From contig JAITMT010000572.1 in NCBI GenBank assembly GCA_031277235.1, forward strand, positions 1 through 10,809: a stretch of 10,809 nucleotides of DNA, written 5' to 3'. Below are positions 7,486 through 10,809 of the stretch, one piece after another. This stretch comes from Tannerella sp. Its GTDB lineage: Bacteria > Bacteroidota > Bacteroidia > Bacteroidales > Tannerellaceae. Under the pieces are notes generated by a model. It was not told where the DNA came from and searched no databases. It saw nothing but the letters and a program-made list of their open reading frames with translations. The position numbers and the translations under genes are program-made. The first letter of the stretch is position 1. Every line of letters starts with the position of its first letter.

Positions 7486-9546
7486 ATGATGATAAAAAAT
7501 ATCAACTGGTCCCTTATCGGTCTATCCTGTGTTTCCTGCGTATCCGCGTCCGACAAAGCGACGGAGAGACCCAATATCATCGTTATTTTAGCCGATGACA
7601 TGGGTTATTCCGACATCGGTTGCTATGGCGGAGAAATCGAAACTCCCAACATAGACCGGTTGGCAAAAAACGGAATACGCTACCGCCAATTCTACAACGG
7701 CGCCCGCAGTTGTCCCACGCGCGCCGCGCTGATGACCGGACTGTATGCGCATCAGGCAGGAATGGGCTGGATGGCGGCAGCCGACATGCAACGCCCCGCT
7801 TATCAAGGTTATCTCAACAACCAATGCGTAACAATTGCAGAGGTTCTCAAGGAAGCCGGATACGGCACCTACATGAACGGAAAATGGCACCTCAACAGCG
7901 ACCGCAAAAATCAAGGCGGAATCAGCGACAATTGGCCTGCAGAGCGGGGATTCGAACGCTTTTTCGGAATCGTTGCCGGGGCGTCCAACTATTTCAATAC
8001 GACCTACTACAACAACAACGAGCCGCAACATTCGCCCGAAGACGGAAATTTCTACCTCACCCACGCGCTCAGCGACAGTGCAGTTGCTTTTGTCTCGCGT
8101 CACGACTACGCCAAGGCTCCCTTATTCATGTATTTGGCTTATAATGCTCCCCACTGGCCGCTCCATGCCTTACAGAAAGACATAGACAAATATGTGGAAC
8201 GCTACAAGGCGGGGTGGGATAAATTACGCGTCGAACGTTTCGAGCGCCAGAAAGAAATGGGACTGTTCGGTAAAGACGTTGAACTCACTCCACGCGATGA
8301 AGCAGTCGAAGCTTGGGATAGTCTTACGCCCGAAAAGCAGCACGAATTTACCATGCGCATGGCGATTTATGCCGCTCAAATTGATGCAATGGATCAGGGC
8401 ATCGGAAAACTGATCGCCGGCTTGGAAGCGAAAGGACAATTGGACAATACGGTCATTATGTTTCTCAGCGACAACGGAGCATGCGCCGAATTTAACTCCT
8501 CCGGCAAACGGAAAGCGGTGGATGGCAAAGCCGATACCTATGAAAGTTACCGCATCAATTGGGCTAACTTGAGCAGTACGCCCTACAGGGAATACAAACA
8601 TTTTACCTATGAAGGCGGTATCGCTACCCCGCTGATTGTGCACTATCCGAACGGTATCAATAAAAAACTGAACAACAGTTGGATAGATGAATACGGTCAC
8701 TTGACCGATATCATGGCTACCTGCGTGGAATTGGCACAAGCAAACTACCCGGCGACATACAAGGGAAATGCCATCGTACCGATGCAGGGCGTCAGTCTGA
8801 TCCCCAATTTTTCGGGTAAAAATACGAATCGAACAACGACCTTCTGGGAACACGAGGGCAATATTGCCATGCGCGACGGAAAATGGAAACTGGTTTGTAA
8901 AACGAGCGAGGGCGATCCTTTCGACGAATCAACCATCTGCCTGTACGACATGGAAAAAGATCCTACGGAGTTAACCGATCTGTCTGAAAAATACCCCGAA
9001 CGGAAACAGCAGATGTACGACGCCTGGAAGCAATGGGCGGAAAGTATTGACGCTTTACCGATGGATACAAGAAATTACGGCGAACGGCAACGCGCCTACA
9101 AGCGAATCATCAACGGCGAGTTCGACGATAATTTCGGAGACTGGAACACCGTTTGCAACCCGGAAGCCAAAGTTTCTTTCACGATTGATACCGAAAACGT
9201 TATCTCCGGTCAAAAAACGGCAAAAATCAATGTTATCGAAAAAGGTCCCCGCCCCGCGGCTGCTCAACTGAAATGGACATTGAACCTGCAGAAAGGCGAA
9301 AAACTCAATATCGGTTTCTCGGCTAAAGCCGACCGTTCAACAGGCATGATTTTCAGGATCGAAAAAGTGAACGATCCGCAGAAAAAATCAGTTGATAAAG
9401 TCATACCCTTAACCGCCGACGTCAAGGAATTTGCTTTCAACGATATCTCCATCGAAGAAAACGGGAACTACCAATTGGTATTCTATGTCGGCACGATGGA
9501 CGGAACTTGTTGGATAGACAAGGTTCAACTGTCAATTACGAATTAA
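7486..9546 (+). CDS. AtsA-like S1 arylsulfatase 2 (serine-type) with C-terminal carbohydrate-binding-like domain
   Basis: A 686-residue sulfatase. The activation motif is SCPTRAALMTG; Ser75 is the formylglycine position, with Pro77 and Arg79. Other active-site candidates are Asp37-Asp38 (ADDMG), Lys133 and His135 (NGKWHL), His223 (NAPHWPL), Asp329-Asn330 (SDNGA) and Lys371 before FTYEGGIATP. The insert near 240-280 (GWDKLR, RFERQKEMGL, ELTPRD, AWDSL) is typical of the Pseudomonas AtsA-like branch, probably SulfAtlas S1_4. The sulfatase part ends near 525. Residues about 540-686 (INGEFDDNFGDWN... to ...CWIDKVQLSI) look like a CBM4/9-type jelly roll, an addition this branch usually lacks. The N-terminus has a short hydrophobic stretch with two cysteines (LSCVSC), so it may be a lipoprotein or a cleaved periplasmic protein. 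ATGs at 7486 and 7489 are both possible starts. Confidence 0.95.
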   Translation: MMIKNINWSLIGLSCVSCVSASDKATERPNIIVILADDMGYSDIGCYGGEIETPNIDRLAKNGIRYRQFYNGARSCPTRAALMTGLYAHQAGMGWMAAADMQRPAYQGYLNNQCVTIAEVLKEAGYGTYMNGKWHLNSDRKNQGGISDNWPAERGFERFFGIVAGASNYFNTTYYNNNEPQHSPEDGNFYLTHALSDSAVAFVSRHDYAKAPLFMYLAYNAPHWPLHALQKDIDKYVERYKAGWDKLRVERFERQKEMGLFGKDVELTPRDEAVEAWDSLTPEKQHEFTMRMAIYAAQIDAMDQGIGKLIAGLEAKGQLDNTVIMFLSDNGACAEFNSSGKRKAVDGKADTYESYRINWANLSSTPYREYKHFTYEGGIATPLIVHYPNGINKKLNNSWIDEYGHLTDIMATCVELAQANYPATYKGNAIVPMQGVSLIPNFSGKNTNRTTTFWEHEGNIAMRDGKWKLVCKTSEGDPFDESTICLYDMEKDPTELTDLSEKYPERKQQMYDAWKQWAESIDALPMDTRNYGERQRAYKRIINGEFDDNFGDWNTVCNPEAKVSFTIDTENVISGQKTAKINVIEKGPRPAAAQLKWTLNLQKGEKLNIGFSAKADRSTGMIFRIEKVNDPQKKSVDKVIPLTADVKEFAFNDISIEENGNYQLVFYVGTMDGTCWIDKVQLSITN

Positions 9547-9559
9547 AAATTACGAATTA
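9541..9559 (+). repeat. AT-rich repeat copy B (AATTAAAAATTACGAATTA)
   Basis: Matches copy A at 7456-7474 at 18 of 19 bases. It overlaps the stop of sulfatase 2 and runs into the spacer. Within the region the 12-mer AATTACGAATTA occurs exactly twice, at 9534-9545 and 9548-9559; the first encodes the final ITN and overlaps the TAA. A 13-base AT-only palindrome, TTTAAT-T-ATTAAA, follows at 9568-9580, directly before the next ATG. No regulator site is claimed. Confidence 0.7.
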
Positions 9560-9580
9560 TTCAATCATTTAATTATTAAA

Positions 9581-10809
9581 ATGTTATCAATCAAATCAAA
9601 TTTGTTGTCAGCCGTTTCATTGGGCGTTCTTCCCCTGATTTCATCGGGGGTACAGGCACAGCAACGTCCCAATATCGTGGTATTTATCGCCGACGATTTG
9701 GCATCACATGAAATCGGCTGCTATGGCGGCGTAAATGTCCCCACTCCCAATATTGACCGGATTGCCCGCGAAGGGGTACAGTTTACAAACTGTTTTGCTT
9801 CGATTTCCATGAGCGTTCCCATCCGGGCAGCGCTTTATACGGGACTTTACCCGGTTCATAACGGAACATATAAAAACCACCAGACTTCCCGTTCCGATAT
9901 CAAAAGTATTACTTCTTACTTTCCTGAAATCGGCTATCAGGTATGGCGTACCGGCAAAATCCACACGACGCCCCGTTCGGTTTTTCAATTCGATGAAATT
10001 CCCGGATTTGAAATAGATTGCGTTAAGGAAACAGCCGATTTCTATACCGACAGTCTCAAACAGCGCATAAGTAACACCAAGGACCCTTTCTGTCTTTTTG
10101 TGTGCAGCACCAATCCGCACGCGCCGTGGACGGTAGGCGATCCCTCTTCCATTGATCCCGACAAATTGGTGTTGGCGCCTATTTTGCCCGACAACAGGGA
10201 ATTTCGCAAAATCTATTGCAACTACCTGGCAGAGGTGAAAGAACTTGACAGGCAAGTCGGCGCCGTTTGGAAATTATTGGAGGAAACCGGACAATTGGAC
10301 AATACTTTACTGATGTTCCTCGGAGAACAGGGACCTCAATTTGCCGGCGGTAAATGGACAAGTTGGGATTATGGGGTGCACAGTGCGATGATGGCACGTT
10401 ATCCGGCTAAAATAAAACCGGGAAGCGTTTCCGACGTGCTTGTGCAGTATGTGGACGTTCTTCCCACCCTGACCGAATTTATCGGCGGAAAAACCGATCC
10501 GGTGATTGAAGGCAGGAGTTTTCTGCCCGCTTTATTCGGAAAAAACGAGGAATGTCGCCAATGGGCATATGGTATTCACAATAATGTGCCCGAAGGCTCG
10601 GCGTATCCGATTCGCAGCATCCGCGACAAACGCTACAAACTGATCGTGAATTTAACTCCCGAAGCCGCATACCACGAAAAGCACCTGATGAATTCCAAGG
10701 TCTGGACTTGCTGGATAAACGGCGACGAACATGCCAAAGCAATGGCAGAACGTTACGTTCACCGTCCGGCTATCGAATTTTACGATACGCAGAACGATCC
10801 ATGGGAACT
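9581..10809 (+). CDS. SGSH (sulfamidase)-like S1 sulfatase 3, serine-type, 3'-partial
   Basis: The start at 9581 (MLSIKSNLL) gives a clear signal peptide ending VQA before QQRPNI, so the protein is exported to the periplasm. The frame is open to the window edge (409 codons). The activation motif is SVPIRAALYTG with Ser78 as formylglycine position and Arg82. Other candidates are Asp38-Asp39, Lys126 and His128 (TGKIH), His180 (NPHAPW) and Lys258 (GGKWTSWDYG). From memory the layout parallels human N-sulfoglucosamine sulfohydrolase: TGLYPVHNGTY after the motif, a compact metal-site loop, AYPIRSIRDKRYKLIVNL, then EFYDTQNDPWE close to the C-terminus, so perhaps only some 50 residues are missing. 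Where sulfatases usually have Asp-Asn (SDNG), this protein has Glu249-Gln250 (GEQG). It lies 34 bases after sulfatase 2. Sulfatase membership is firm; N-sulfate rather than O-sulfate specificity is only suggested. Confidence 0.92.
   Translation, partial: MLSIKSNLLSAVSLGVLPLISSGVQAQQRPNIVVFIADDLASHEIGCYGGVNVPTPNIDRIAREGVQFTNCFASISMSVPIRAALYTGLYPVHNGTYKNHQTSRSDIKSITSYFPEIGYQVWRTGKIHTTPRSVFQFDEIPGFEIDCVKETADFYTDSLKQRISNTKDPFCLFVCSTNPHAPWTVGDPSSIDPDKLVLAPILPDNREFRKIYCNYLAEVKELDRQVGAVWKLLEETGQLDNTLLMFLGEQGPQFAGGKWTSWDYGVHSAMMARYPAKIKPGSVSDVLVQYVDVLPTLTEFIGGKTDPVIEGRSFLPALFGKNEECRQWAYGIHNNVPEGSAYPIRSIRDKRYKLIVNLTPEAAYHEKHLMNSKVWTCWINGDEHAKAMAERYVHRPAIEFYDTQNDPWE

Noticed and set aside
7708..7725. 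Cysteine in SCPTR read as a cysteine-type formylglycine site in sulfatase 2
   Set aside because: Counting back from the conserved Arg79 and Pro77 puts Ser75 in the modified position; Cys76 is the variable second residue of the motif.
8224..8853. A minus-strand reading frame of about 209 codons inside sulfatase 2
   Set aside because: It lies wholly within a well-conserved sulfatase sequence on the other strand and shows no domain or credible start context.
9568..9580. AT-only palindrome TTTAAT-T-ATTAAA just before the sulfatase 3 start, considered as an operator or a terminator
   Set aside because: It has no GC stem and no T-run typical of a terminator, and a short palindrome is expected by chance in such AT-rich sequence. 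The operon organisation also argues against it.
9704..10255. A minus-strand reading frame of about 183 codons opposite sulfatase 3
   Set aside because: The + strand encodes a signal peptide and the sulfatase active-site motifs over the same bases; the opposite frame has no recognisable features.

Overview
The window is a stretch of a polysaccharide utilization locus (PUL) from a member of the Bacteroidota, most likely a Bacteroidales-type anaerobe. The evidence is a SusC/SusD pair followed by lipoproteins with acidic residues after the lipidated cysteine, A-rich sequence before the starts instead of a Shine-Dalgarno motif, and three S1-type sulfatases that all carry serine, not cysteine, at the formylglycine position. 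The serine form needs an anaerobic radical-SAM sulfatase maturase; no maturase gene lies in this window. Base composition is roughly balanced within genes, and the short spacers are very AT-rich.

Layout, all on the + strand: 1-2067, SusC-family TonB-dependent outer-membrane transporter, cut at its 5' end by the window; 2087-3901, SusD-family glycan-binding lipoprotein; 3925-4860, surface lipoprotein of the BT_3987-like N-terminal (DUF1735) plus BT_3044-like C-terminal (DUF4361) type; 4884-6080, lipoprotein with two tandem Big_2 Ig-like domains and a C-terminal jelly-roll-like domain; 6093-7475, sulfatase 1; 7486-9546, sulfatase 2 of the AtsA-like arylsulfatase type with an extra C-terminal carbohydrate-binding-like domain; 9581-10809, sulfatase 3, resembling the N-sulfoglucosamine sulfohydrolase (SGSH) branch and cut at its 3' end. 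Gaps between genes are only 10-34 bases, so this is probably one operon. No stretch longer than 300 bases lacks a gene, and I saw no RNA gene, insertion sequence, CRISPR array or convincing terminator.

Inferred teamwork: the two surface lipoproteins and SusD bind a sulfated glycan outside the cell, SusC imports fragments using TonB energy, and the three sulfatases remove sulfate groups from different positions, mainly in the periplasm or at the cell surface. No glycoside hydrolase, polysaccharide lyase or regulator is in view, so the glycan cannot be named; three different sulfatase types suggest a substrate sulfated in more than one chemical context (host glycosaminoglycan or mucin, or an algal polysaccharide).

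The window is mostly recognisable biology. The points most worth a second look are the acidic/amide substitution at the metal site of sulfatase 3, the C-terminal binding module on sulfatase 2, the unassigned binding domain of the Big_2 lipoprotein, and a short repeated AT-rich element that supplies the last codons and stop codons of two neighbouring sulfatase genes.
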